Assembly (NCBI RefSeq): GCF_051857475.1
Contig: NZ_JBPZGZ010000001.1
Location: forward strand, 1,860,001 to 1,924,000
DNA: 64,000 nucleotides
Origin: Pelomonas sp051857475
GTDB taxonomy: Bacteria; Pseudomonadota; Gammaproteobacteria; Burkholderiales; Burkholderiaceae_C
Reading direction: 5' to 3'
The notes beneath the pieces were generated by a model that worked only from the letters and a program-made list of their open reading frames with translations, ran no database searches and was not told the DNA's origin. Position numbers and translations under genes: made by a program. The stretch's first letter is position 1; each line of letters begins with the position of its first letter. This document shows, in pieces, positions 36,859-46,993 of the stretch.

Positions 36859-37501
36859 GTCGGGACTGCGGCGGCGATGGGTGTTGGCGCACTTTAGCCT
36901 GGGGGTGATGGCCGGCTGGTCGTCAGGGGTCGCGGCTGCTGCCGAGGCGCCGGTCGTGCTGGTCGTCGGCGACAGCCTGTCGGCCGAATACGGCCTCAAG
37001 ACCGGTGACGGCTGGGTGGCCCTGCTGCAGAAGCGTCTGGCGGAACAGAAGAAGCCCTACCGCGTCGTGAACGCCAGCATCAGCGGCGACACGACCTCGG
37101 GCGGCCGCAGCCGGTTGCCGGTGGCCCTGCGCAGCCACAAACCGGCCATCGTCATCCTCGAGCTCGGCGGCAACGACGCCCTGCGCGGCCTGCCGCTGTC
37201 CAGCACGCGCGACAACCTATTGACGATGGCGCGAGCTGCTCAGGAGGCCGGCGCCAAGGTGGTCATCGCCGGCATGCAGGTACCGCCCAACTATGGCGCC
37301 AGCTACGGCAAGGAATTCGAGGCCGTGTTTGCGCAAGTGGCCAAGGATTCGCGCGCGAGCCTCGTGCCGTTTCTGCTCAAGGGCGTGGCAGACCGGGCCG
37401 ACGCCATGGACTGGTTCCAGGGTGACCGCATCCACCCGCTGGCCAAGGCGCATCCGCTGATGCTGGACAACGTCTGGCCGGCGTTGAAGCCGCTGTTGTA
37501 G
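36857..37501 (+). CDS. tesA: Arylesterase / lysophospholipase, TesA-like SGNH hydrolase
   Basis: 214 residues with an N-terminal signal (VLAHFSLGVMAGWSSGVAAA), so periplasmic. The catalytic serine S40 is in VVGDSLSAEYGLK. Other SGNH blocks are ISGDTTSGG, GGNDALRG and the Asp/His pair in GDRIHPLAKAHPLM. The start at 36857 overlaps the divergent ybbA-like start; an ATG at 36908 would remove most of the signal peptide and is less likely. Confidence 0.92.
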   Translation: MSGLRRRWVLAHFSLGVMAGWSSGVAAAAEAPVVLVVGDSLSAEYGLKTGDGWVALLQKRLAEQKKPYRVVNASISGDTTSGGRSRLPVALRSHKPAIVILELGGNDALRGLPLSSTRDNLLTMARAAQEAGAKVVIAGMQVPPNYGASYGKEFEAVFAQVAKDSRASLVPFLLKGVADRADAMDWFQGDRIHPLAKAHPLMLDNVWPALKPLL

Positions 37502-37507
37502 CGCGCG

Positions 37508-39532
<2,025 letters not shown>

Positions 39533-39607
39533 GAGCTGATGCTCCTTTACGCCTGCGCAACGCACAAGCCCGCGGTGAGGTGCACCGCATTTACAAGTGT
39601 TTCCATC

Positions 39608-40147
39608 TCAATCGTCGTCCGACGCCGGGTCCAGCTCCGGGAAGAGCACGGACGTGAAGCCAAAACGCGTGAAATCCTTGACCCGCATCGGGTAGAGGAC
39701 ACCGTCCAGATGGTCGCACTCATGCTGGACGACGCGGGCATGGAAGCCGTCGGCAATCCGGTCGATGGGAGTGCCATCGGCGTCGAAGCCGGTGTAGCGG
39801 ATGCGTTCGTCGCGCTCGACGACGCCGCGCAGGCCCGGCACGGACAGGCAGCCTTCCCAACCCTCCGTGCGGCCGCCGTCCAGCACTTCGATGGTCGGGT
39901 TGATCAGCACGGTGGGCGGCACCGGCGGCGCATCCGGGTAACGCACGTTCTTGGTGTAGCCGAAGATGACCAGGCGCAGGTCCACGCCGATCTGCGGCGC
40001 GGCCAAACCAGCGCCGTTGGCCGCGGCCATGGTTTCGAACATGTCGGCAATCAGCGCCTTCAGTTCGGGCGTGCCGAACTCGGCGATGGGCTGGGCGACG
40101 CGCAGCAGGCGCGGGTCGCCCATCTTCAGAATCTCGTGAACGGCCAA
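39608..40147 (-). CDS. def: Peptide deformylase
   Basis: Removes the formyl group from nascent proteins. 179 residues. The three family motifs are intact: NGAGLAAPQIG, EGCLSVPGLRG (metal cysteine) and VVQHECDHLDG (two metal histidines and catalytic glutamate). It is not next to fmt in this window. It is divergent from the metallo-beta-lactamase-fold gene across 49 bases. The acidic tail DPASDDD extends beyond the core. Confidence 0.96.
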   Translation of the reverse strand: MAVHEILKMGDPRLLRVAQPIAEFGTPELKALIADMFETMAAANGAGLAAPQIGVDLRLVIFGYTKNVRYPDAPPVPPTVLINPTIEVLDGGRTEGWEGCLSVPGLRGVVERDERIRYTGFDADGTPIDRIADGFHARVVQHECDHLDGVLYPMRVKDFTRFGFTSVLFPELDPASDDD

Positions 40148-40196
40148 GCGGGCCTCCTTCGGCTATCGTCGCCCGATTCTAGGAACAGCCTTCTTC

Positions 40197-41156
40197 ATGC
40201 TCGATTTCATCGACGACCTCGGCCACGGCATCTACGCCATCGACACCGGCTTCCAGCGCCCGCGCTTCGACGCCGCCTATCTGATGGTGGAGGACGGCCG
40301 CGCCGCCTTCATCGACACCGGCACCAACCACGCGGTGCCCCGCCTGTTGGCGGCGCTGAATGCGCTGGGCCTGGCCACCGACGCCGTGGACTGGGTCATT
40401 CCCACCCACGTCCACCTCGACCATGCCGGCGGCGTGGGTCTTTTGATGGAGGCCCTGCCCCGCGCCAAGGCCCTGGTCCACCCGCGCGGCCTGCGCCACA
40501 TGGTCGACCCGAAAGCCCTGTGGCTGGGCGCCCTGGCCGTCTATGGCGACGAAGAGATGCAGCGCAGCTACGGCAAGCTCGTTCCGGTGCCGGCCGAACG
40601 TGCCGACGCCACGCATGACGAGCAGGTCATCTCGCTCGCCGGCCGGCCCCTGCGCTTCATCGACAGCCCCGGCCACGCCAAGCACCACCACGCCATCTGG
40701 GACGAGAAGAGCCGCAGCTGGTTCACCGGCGACACCTTCGGCCTGTCCTACCGCGCCTTCGATGTCGACGGCCGCGCCTGGATCCTGCCGACCAGCACGC
40801 CCGTGCAGTTCGAACCCGACGCGCTGAAGGCCACGGTGGCCCGCCTGCTGGCGGCCGAGCCCGTGGCCATGCAGGTGACCCACTACGGCCGCATCGGCGG
40901 TTCGGTGGAGGAAGTGCGCCGCCTGGCCGCCGTCATGCTGGAGCAGGTGGACGAGATGGTCGCCCTGGCCGAGCTGCTGAAGGAGGTCCCCGGGCGCCAC
41001 GAGAAGCTCAAGGGCGGCCTGCTGGCGGCCTACTTGGCCCGCGTGCAGGGCCATGGCTACCGCGGCAGCATGGCCGACGCCGCCGATTGGCTGGCCCTGG
41101 ATGCCGAACTGAACGCCCAGGGCCTGGAAGTGATGCTGGACCGCCCGGCCCGCTGA
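40197..41156 (+). CDS. Metallo-beta-lactamase-fold hydrolase
   Basis: 319 residues. The metal motif THVHLDHAGG is near residue 70, with later ligands in DSPGHAKHHHAIWDE and FTGDTFGLSYRAFD and a final histidine near THYGRIGG. The C-terminal 100 residues are helical. Substrate unknown; the family includes glyoxalase II-like thioesterases and lactonases. It precedes the nirB leader on the same strand with no clear terminator between. Confidence 0.9.
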   Translation: MLDFIDDLGHGIYAIDTGFQRPRFDAAYLMVEDGRAAFIDTGTNHAVPRLLAALNALGLATDAVDWVIPTHVHLDHAGGVGLLMEALPRAKALVHPRGLRHMVDPKALWLGALAVYGDEEMQRSYGKLVPVPAERADATHDEQVISLAGRPLRFIDSPGHAKHHHAIWDEKSRSWFTGDTFGLSYRAFDVDGRAWILPTSTPVQFEPDALKATVARLLAAEPVAMQVTHYGRIGGSVEEVRRLAAVMLEQVDEMVALAELLKEVPGRHEKLKGGLLAAYLARVQGHGYRGSMADAADWLALDAELNAQGLEVMLDRPAR

Positions 41157-41189
41157 CGGGGCGGCGCGCCCCGGGCCGGTGCAATCCAC

Positions 41190-41206
41190 CGCACCGCGGC
41201 AGTGCC
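41190..41206. promoter_or_regulatory. NtrC-type binding site upstream of nirB
   Basis: GCACC-N5-AGTGC (41191-41205) matches the dyad GCAC-N7-GTGC within the NtrC consensus (TGCACC-N5-GGTGCA). Its centre is about 87 bases upstream of the transcription start predicted from the sigma-54 element, a usual enhancer position. A second inverted repeat CGGTGC-N8-GCACCG (41177-41196) overlaps it. Confidence 0.6.
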
Positions 41207-41258
41207 GCGATCCTGCGAGCCACAGCCACAGACCTGGGAAGAGCGCCGCCGGCGACGC

Positions 41259-41274
41259 AGGCACGCGTCTTGCG
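41259..41274 (+). promoter_or_regulatory. Sigma-54 (-24/-12) promoter of the nir operon
   Basis: AGGCACGCGTCTTGCG has GG (41260-41261) and GC (41272-41273) exactly ten bases apart and matches TGGCACG-N4-TTGCW except at the first and last base. Transcription would start near 41285, about 175 bases before the nirB ATG. Confidence 0.75.
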
Positions 41275-41291
41275 GTGAGTTGAGCGGAAGC

Positions 41292-41329
41292 CCGCGCCGC
41301 AGCGGTCTTCTCCTCGCCAAAGAAGGCGA
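41292..41329 (+). promoter_or_regulatory. Two hexaloop hairpins in the nirB leader, ANTAR-target-like
   Basis: Hairpin 1 is CCGC / GCGG with loop GCCGCA (41292-41305). Hairpin 2 is TCGCC / GGCGA with loop AAAGAA (41314-41329). Eight bases separate them. RNA targets of ANTAR antiterminators such as NasR/NasT are two adjacent stems with six-base loops having A at position 1 and G at position 4. Hairpin 2 fits fully; hairpin 1 has the G but not the A. No ANTAR gene is in this window. Confidence 0.5.
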
Positions 41330-41355
41330 ACCTCAGCGCCCTAGCGCACCCCGCT

Positions 41356-41398
41356 GGCCCCGCCCGAGCAGACAGCTGCTCGCGGGGCCTTCTCTTTT
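41356..41398 (+). terminator. Leader terminator upstream of nirB
   Basis: GGCCCCGC / GCGGGGCC plus an inner GAGCAG / CTGCTC stem with an ACAG loop and a CC bulge, followed by TTCTCTTTT. A 14-pair intrinsic terminator inside the 5' leader, 62 bases before the nirB ATG, which makes sense only if it is conditionally bypassed. Confidence 0.9.
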
Positions 41399-41459
41399 GT
41401 GCCTCCGACCTGGCCGCTCCCCGCGGCCCGGTCGATCGCGCCTGCCCGCAGTCAAGACC

Positions 41460-43979
41460 ATGCACATCGTCCTCATCGGCCACGGAATGGTCGGCCAGAA
41501 GTTTCTCGAATCGCTTGCCGAAGGCCCCGCGGCGGCCGACGTGCAGGTGACCGTGCTGTGCGAGGAACCGCGCCCGGCCTACGACCGCGTGCATCTGTCG
41601 GAGTTCTTCTCGGGCAAGTCGGCCCAGGACCTGTCCCTGGTGCCCGAGGGCTTCTTCGAGAAGACGGGCTTCAAGCTGCGCCTGGGCGCCAAGGCCGTGG
41701 CCATCGAGCGCCGTGACCACACGATCACGCTGGCCGACGGCGAGGTCGTCCCCTATGACAAGCTGGTGCTGGCCACCGGCTCCTACCCCTTCGTGCCGGC
41801 CGTGCCGGGCCGCGACCGGCCCCACTGCCATGTCTACCGCACCATCGAGGACCTCGAGGGCATGCAGGCCAGCGGCAAGGTGTCCAAGAGCGGCGTCGTC
41901 ATCGGCGGCGGCCTGCTGGGCCTGGAATGCGCCAAGGCCCTGCGCGACATGGGACTGCACACCCATGTCGTCGAGTTCGCGCCGCGCCTGATGGCCGTGC
42001 AGATCGACGAGACCGGCGGCCGCGTGTTGCGGACCAAGATCGAGGAACTCGGCGTCGAGGTCCACACCAACCGAAACACCGTCGAGATCACCGACGGCGT
42101 GACGGCCCGCCACCGCCTCGTCTTCACCGACGGCACCTGGCTGGAGACCGACATGCTGGTCTTCTCCGCCGGCATCCGCCCGCGCGACGAAGTGGCCCGC
42201 CAGTGCGTGCTGGCCATCGGCCCGCGCGGCGGCGTCATCATCGACGACCACTGCAGCACGAGCGACCGCAATGTCTACGCGATTGGCGAATGCGCGGCCT
42301 GGAACGAGCAGACCTATGGCCTGGTCGCGCCCGGCTACGAGATGGCTCGCGTGGCCGCCCGCCATATCGCCGGCGACAGCGAGGCCGCCTTCCCCGGCGC
42401 CGACCTGTCCACCAAGCTCAAGCTGATGGGCGTGGACGTGGCCAGCATCGACGACGCCCATGGCAAGACGGCCCACTGCCGCAGCTACCAATACGTCGAC
42501 GAGCGCAGGCAGGTCTACAAGAAGATCGTCGTCAGCGAGGATGGCCAGTTGCTGCTCGGCGCGGTGCTGGTGGGCGATGCCGCCGAATACGGCACGCTGC
42601 AGCAGATGGCGCTGAACCGCATCAAGCTGCCGGCCGAACCCGAATTCCTCATCCTCCCGAGCAGCGACGGCAAGGCCAAGGTCGGCCTCGGTCCCGACGC
42701 CCTGCCCGACAGCGCCCAGCTCTGCTCCTGCAACAACGTCAGCAAGGGCCAGATCTGCGCGGCCGTCGGCGAAGGCTGCACCACCATCGGCGACATCAAG
42801 GCCTGCACCAAGGCCGGCGCCACCTGTGGCGGCTGCGTGCCCCTGGTCACGCAGGTCATGAAGTTCGAAATGGCCCGACGCGGCATGGCCGTCAACAACC
42901 ACCTCTGCGAGCACTTCCCGCATTCGCGCCAGGAGCTGTACCACCTGATCCGCGTCGGCGGCATCAAGACCTTCAGCGACCTGCTGCACAAGCACGGCAA
43001 GGGCCTGGGCTGCGACATCTGCAAGCCCGCTGCGGCCAGTATCTTCGCGTCCTGCTGGAACGATTTCGTCCTCAAGCCCGAGCTGGCCGCCCTGCAGGAC
43101 AGCAACGACTACTACCTCGGCAACATCCAGAAGGACGGCAGCTACTCGGTCGTGCCGCGCATGCCGGGCGGCGAGGTCACGCCCGACGGCCTCATCGCGG
43201 TCGGTCAGGTGGCCAAGAAATACGGCCTGTACACCAAGATCACCGGCGGCGCCCGCGTCGACATGTTCGGCGCCCGTGTCGAGCAGCTGCCGCTGATCTG
43301 GGAGGAGCTGATCGCCGCCGGCTTCGAAAGCGGCCACGCCTACGGCAAGTCGCTGCGCACCGTGAAGAGCTGTGTCGGCAGCACCTGGTGCCGTTATGGC
43401 GTGGACGACTCGGTCGGCCTGGCCGTCGAGATCGAGAACCGCTACAAGGGCCTGCGCGCACCGCACAAGATCAAGTTCGGCGTCTCGGGCTGCACGCGGG
43501 AATGCGCCGAGGCCCAGGGCAAGGATGTCGGCATCATCGCCACCGACAAGGGCTGGAACCTCTACGTCTGCGGCAACGGCGGCATGAAGCCGCGCCATGC
43601 GGAGCTGATCGCCAGCGACCTGACCAAGGCCGAGCTACTCCAGCTGGTCGATCGCTTCCTGATGTTCTATGTGCGCACGGCCGACCGCCTGCAGCGCACC
43701 AGCACCTGGCGCGAGAACCTCGAAGGTGGCCTGGACTATCTGAAGCAGGTCCTCATCGACGACTCCTTGGGCCTCGCCGCCGAGCTGGAGGCCCAGATGC
43801 AGGCCGTCGTCGACACCTATCAGTGCGAGTGGAAGACGGCCGTCGAGACGCCCGAGGTGCGCCAGCGCTTCCGCAGCTTCGTCAACAGCGAGACGCCGGA
43901 CGAACAGATCGTCTTCGTCAAGGAGCGCGGGCAGATCCGCCCGGCGCGTGCCGATGAACGTGAGGAAGCCACCGCATGA
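41460..43979 (+). CDS. nirB: Assimilatory nitrite reductase (NADH), large subunit
   Basis: Reduces nitrite to ammonium in the cytoplasm with NADH, using FAD, Fe-S and siroheme. 839 residues. The N-terminal FAD/NADH domain has VLIGHGMVGQKFLESLAEG and a second GxGxxG in VVIGGGLLGLECAKAL. A BFD-like [2Fe-2S] domain near 420-465 has LCSCNNVSKGQICAA and KAGATCGGCVPLV. The siroheme/[4Fe-4S] domain has CVGSTWCRYGVDDS and GVSGCTRECAEAQGKDVG near 638-690. First gene of the nirB-nirD-channel-kinase operon behind a sigma-54 leader. Confidence 0.97.
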   Translation: MHIVLIGHGMVGQKFLESLAEGPAAADVQVTVLCEEPRPAYDRVHLSEFFSGKSAQDLSLVPEGFFEKTGFKLRLGAKAVAIERRDHTITLADGEVVPYDKLVLATGSYPFVPAVPGRDRPHCHVYRTIEDLEGMQASGKVSKSGVVIGGGLLGLECAKALRDMGLHTHVVEFAPRLMAVQIDETGGRVLRTKIEELGVEVHTNRNTVEITDGVTARHRLVFTDGTWLETDMLVFSAGIRPRDEVARQCVLAIGPRGGVIIDDHCSTSDRNVYAIGECAAWNEQTYGLVAPGYEMARVAARHIAGDSEAAFPGADLSTKLKLMGVDVASIDDAHGKTAHCRSYQYVDERRQVYKKIVVSEDGQLLLGAVLVGDAAEYGTLQQMALNRIKLPAEPEFLILPSSDGKAKVGLGPDALPDSAQLCSCNNVSKGQICAAVGEGCTTIGDIKACTKAGATCGGCVPLVTQVMKFEMARRGMAVNNHLCEHFPHSRQELYHLIRVGGIKTFSDLLHKHGKGLGCDICKPAAASIFASCWNDFVLKPELAALQDSNDYYLGNIQKDGSYSVVPRMPGGEVTPDGLIAVGQVAKKYGLYTKITGGARVDMFGARVEQLPLIWEELIAAGFESGHAYGKSLRTVKSCVGSTWCRYGVDDSVGLAVEIENRYKGLRAPHKIKFGVSGCTRECAEAQGKDVGIIATDKGWNLYVCGNGGMKPRHAELIASDLTKAELLQLVDRFLMFYVRTADRLQRTSTWRENLEGGLDYLKQVLIDDSLGLAAELEAQMQAVVDTYQCEWKTAVETPEVRQRFRSFVNSETPDEQIVFVKERGQIRPARADEREEATA

Positions 43980-44299
43980 ACTACATCCCCATCTGCGACA
44001 TTGACGACATCCTGCCCAACACCGGCGTGGCCGCCCGCATCGGCGACCGCCACGTGGCCGTGTTCCGCATCGGCGCCGAGCGCTTCCACGCCATCGACAA
44101 CATCGACCCGCGCTCCGGCGCCAGCGTGCTGGCCCGCGGCCTGGTGGGCAACCTGGGCGAGCGCGTCGTCGTCGCCTCGCCCCTCTACAAAAACCATTTC
44201 GACCTGAGCACCGGCGAATGCCTGGAGGCCCCCGAGCAATCGGTGCGAGCCCATGCCGTGCAGGTTCGAGACGGTCGCGTGCTGGTCGCACTGAACTGA
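43976..44299 (+). CDS. nirD: Assimilatory nitrite reductase, small subunit
   Basis: 107 residues with a Rieske-like fold (YIPICDIDDILPNTGVAARI, HVAVFRIGAERFHAIDN, SPLYKNHFDLSTGECLE). The Cys-x-His cluster ligands of true Rieske proteins are missing, as usual for NirD. Overlaps nirB by ATGA, fitting a 1:1 complex. Confidence 0.96.
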   Translation: MNYIPICDIDDILPNTGVAARIGDRHVAVFRIGAERFHAIDNIDPRSGASVLARGLVGNLGERVVVASPLYKNHFDLSTGECLEAPEQSVRAHAVQVRDGRVLVALN

Positions 44300-44328
44300 T
44301 TTTTTGAAGGCGCTAGAGGAGACAACCC

Positions 44329-45141
44329 ATGGCCTATGTCGTACCCACAGAGTTCGTCACGAAGATGGTCGACTCCGGTGAATCCAAGCTGCTGATGTCG
44401 ACGCGGGACACGCTGATCCGCGCCTACATGGCCGGCGCCATCCTGGCGCTGGCGGCGGCTTTTGCAGTGACGGTCAGCGTCAATACCGGCAATCCATTGC
44501 TGGGCGCCGTCCTGTTCCCGGTCGGCTTCATCCTGCTTTACCTGATGGGGTTCGACCTGCTGACCGGCGTGTTCACGCTGGTGCCGCTGGCGGTGCTGGA
44601 CAAGCGCCCCGGCGCCACCTGGGGCGGCGTGTTCCGCAACTGGACCCTGGTGTTCTTCGGCAACTTCGCCGGCGCGCTGACGGTGGCCGTCTTCATGGCC
44701 ATCATCTTCACCTTCGGCTTTTCCGAGGCGCCCAACGCGGTCGGCCTGAAGATCGGCAGCATCGGCGAGGGCCGCACGGTGGGCTATGCGGCCCATGGCG
44801 CCGCCGGCATGCTGACCCTCTTCATCCGCGGCGTGCTGTGCAACTGGATGGTGTCGACCGGCGTCGTCGCCGCCATGATGTCGACCTCGGTGTCGGGCAA
44901 GGCCATCGGCATGTGGATGCCGGTCATGGTGTTCTTCTACATGGGCTTCGAGCACAGCATCGTCAACATGTTCCTGTTCCCCTCGGGGCTGATGCTGGGC
45001 GGCAAGTTCACCATCATGGACTACCTGATCTGGAACGAGATCCCCACCGTGGTCGGCAACCTCGTGGGCGGTATCACCTTCGTCGGCCTGTCGCTGTATT
45101 CGACGCACTACAAGACAGCACCGAAGAGAGTGCTCAACTGA
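44329..45141 (+). CDS. nirC: Formate/nitrite family channel
   Basis: 270 residues, six membrane helices. The FNT central pore histidine is in FYMGFEHSIVNMFLFP, and RGVLCNWMVSTGVVAAMMS is the fourth-helix region. An AGAGGAGA ribosome site precedes the ATG. Its position after nirBD indicates nitrite uptake; the family also includes formate channels (FocA), so the symbol rests on context. Confidence 0.9.
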   Translation: MAYVVPTEFVTKMVDSGESKLLMSTRDTLIRAYMAGAILALAAAFAVTVSVNTGNPLLGAVLFPVGFILLYLMGFDLLTGVFTLVPLAVLDKRPGATWGGVFRNWTLVFFGNFAGALTVAVFMAIIFTFGFSEAPNAVGLKIGSIGEGRTVGYAAHGAAGMLTLFIRGVLCNWMVSTGVVAAMMSTSVSGKAIGMWMPVMVFFYMGFEHSIVNMFLFPSGLMLGGKFTIMDYLIWNEIPTVVGNLVGGITFVGLSLYSTHYKTAPKRVLN

Positions 45142-46862
45142 TGAGCCTCAGGCTGGCAATCGGCCAGCACTCCGAGGCCGGTCGCAAGCCGCTCAACCAG
45201 GACTTCCACGGCATCGCCCAGCCCACCGGCGCCCAACGCCGTTCGCGCGGCATCGCGCTGGCCATCGCCGACGGCATCAGCAGCAGCCCCGTCAGCCAGG
45301 TCGCCAGCGCGGCGGCCGTGCGCGGCTTTCTGGAGGACTACTACGGCACCTCCGAAGCCTGGACGGTGCGCCGCGCCGCGCAATGCGTGCTGTCCGCCAC
45401 CAACGGCTGGCTGCACGCCCAGACCCAGCGCGGCGACGGCCGCTTCGACAAGGACCGGGGCCATGTCTGCACCTTCAGCGCCCTGGTCTTCAAGGGCCGT
45501 GAGGTGCATCTGCTGCATGTCGGCGACACGCGCGCCTACCGCGTGCATGCGACCGCCCTGGAGCAACTGAGCCACGACCACCGCGTGCGCCTGGACGGCG
45601 GCCAGACCTATCTCGGCCGGGCGCTGGGCATCAGCCCGCATCTGGAGGTCGACCACGCCTGCTGGCCCACCGAGATCGGCGAGACCTATCTGCTGGCCAC
45701 CGATGGCGCCTACGAACACCTGGACGCGGCCCTGGTCATCAACACGATCAGCCGCCATGGCGATGACCTGCAGGCCGCAGCGCAAGCCCTGGTGACCACG
45801 GCCCTGGCGCGCGGCAGCCCCGACAACGCCACCGTCATGCTGGCCCGCGTCGAATCCCTGCCCGACACCGCCGGCCCGCCGATGCGGCACGAGCGCCTGC
45901 GCCTGCCGCCGCGCCTCGCACCACGCATGGAGTTCGAGGGCTACCGCGTCGTGCGCGAGCTCTACACCAGCGCGCGCAGCCAGGTCGTGCTGGCCGTCGA
46001 CACCGAAGGCCGCGAATGGGCGTTGAAGCTGCCCTCGGCCGAGATGGGCACCGACCACCGCGCCCTGGACCGCTTCGCTACCGAGGAATGGGTGGCCCGG
46101 CGCGTCGACAGCCCCCACGTCATCAAGGCGGCGCCGGCCGAGAAGCGTCGCGAGCATCTCTTCACGGCGATGGAGTTCATCACCGGCCAGACCCTGGCCC
46201 AGTGGATGACCGATCACCCCCGGCCCGGCCTGGACGAGGTGCGCCAGCTCGTCGACCAGATCGCCCGCGGCCTGCAGGTCCTGCATCGCAAGGAGATGCT
46301 GCACCAGGACCTGAGGCCCGAGAACCTGATGATCGACCGCCAGGGCACCGTCATCCTCATCGACCTGGCCGCGGCGCATGTCGCCGGCCTGAACGAAGGC
46401 CGGGGTGATGCCCGCGCCACCGACATCGCCGGCAGCCTGCAATACACGGCGCCCGAATACTTCACCGGCGACGGCGGCACGCCGCTGTCCGAGCTGTTCT
46501 CGCTGGCCGTGCTGGCCTACCAGATGCTGACCGGCGCCCTGCCCTATGGCCTGCAGGTGCCCCAGGTGCGCGGCCCGCGGGACCTGCACCGGCTGCAGTA
46601 CGTGCCGCTGCGCACCCGCCGCCCCGACCTGCCGGAATGGCTGGACCGCGTGCTGCGCAAGGCCCTGCATCCCCAGCCCGCGCGGCGCCAGCAGGCGCTG
46701 TCGGAGTTTGCGCATGACCTCTACGCCCCCAGCGCCGAGTTCATGGGCCGCGACCGCACGCCGCTGCAGCAACGTCACCCCCTGCTGTTCTGGCGCGTGC
46801 TGACCCTGGGTTTCGGCCTGTCGACGCTGCTGCTGCTGGCCCTGCGCGTGGCGGGGCGCTGA
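45141..46862 (+). CDS. Bifunctional PP2C-type phosphatase / Ser-Thr kinase, membrane-anchored
   Basis: 573 residues, overlapping the channel gene by one base (TGATG). PP2C domain at about 1-240: ALAIADGISSSPVSQVASAA, HVGDTRAYRVHA, LLATDGAYEHLDA, GSPDNATVMLARV, all metal-site aspartates present. Kinase domain at about 260-520: lysine in REWALKLPS, loop MLHQDLRPENLMIDRQG (HQD for HRD), and ILIDLAAAHV (DLA for DFG). The essential K, D, N and D are kept. One C-terminal membrane helix (VLTLGFGLSTLLLLALRV). Such fusions recur in nitrate/nitrite assimilation clusters, but their target is unknown. Confidence 0.92.
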   Translation: MSLRLAIGQHSEAGRKPLNQDFHGIAQPTGAQRRSRGIALAIADGISSSPVSQVASAAAVRGFLEDYYGTSEAWTVRRAAQCVLSATNGWLHAQTQRGDGRFDKDRGHVCTFSALVFKGREVHLLHVGDTRAYRVHATALEQLSHDHRVRLDGGQTYLGRALGISPHLEVDHACWPTEIGETYLLATDGAYEHLDAALVINTISRHGDDLQAAAQALVTTALARGSPDNATVMLARVESLPDTAGPPMRHERLRLPPRLAPRMEFEGYRVVRELYTSARSQVVLAVDTEGREWALKLPSAEMGTDHRALDRFATEEWVARRVDSPHVIKAAPAEKRREHLFTAMEFITGQTLAQWMTDHPRPGLDEVRQLVDQIARGLQVLHRKEMLHQDLRPENLMIDRQGTVILIDLAAAHVAGLNEGRGDARATDIAGSLQYTAPEYFTGDGGTPLSELFSLAVLAYQMLTGALPYGLQVPQVRGPRDLHRLQYVPLRTRRPDLPEWLDRVLRKALHPQPARRQQALSEFAHDLYAPSAEFMGRDRTPLQQRHPLLFWRVLTLGFGLSTLLLLALRVAGR

Positions 46863-46993
46863 CGGCAAGCCACATGCCGTCCCTCAGATGAATGGAGCGC
46901 CCCCCTAGTCTCTGGCCGGCCGCCCCTTGGTCAATCGAGACAGCCTCGCAAAATCACCGGAATCTTGCCGTACGCGACTGCCAGGAGACCAGC

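Noticed and set aside
40179..43598. Antisense open frame of more than 1100 codons opposite the MBL-fold gene and nirB
   Set aside because: It is the mirror of real genes in high-GC DNA; its composition is low-complexity Ala/Gly/His/Asp/Val and no family motif appears. The same applies to long frames opposite nadE (12271-14760), the kinase (20734-23325) and ilvI (5957-7909).
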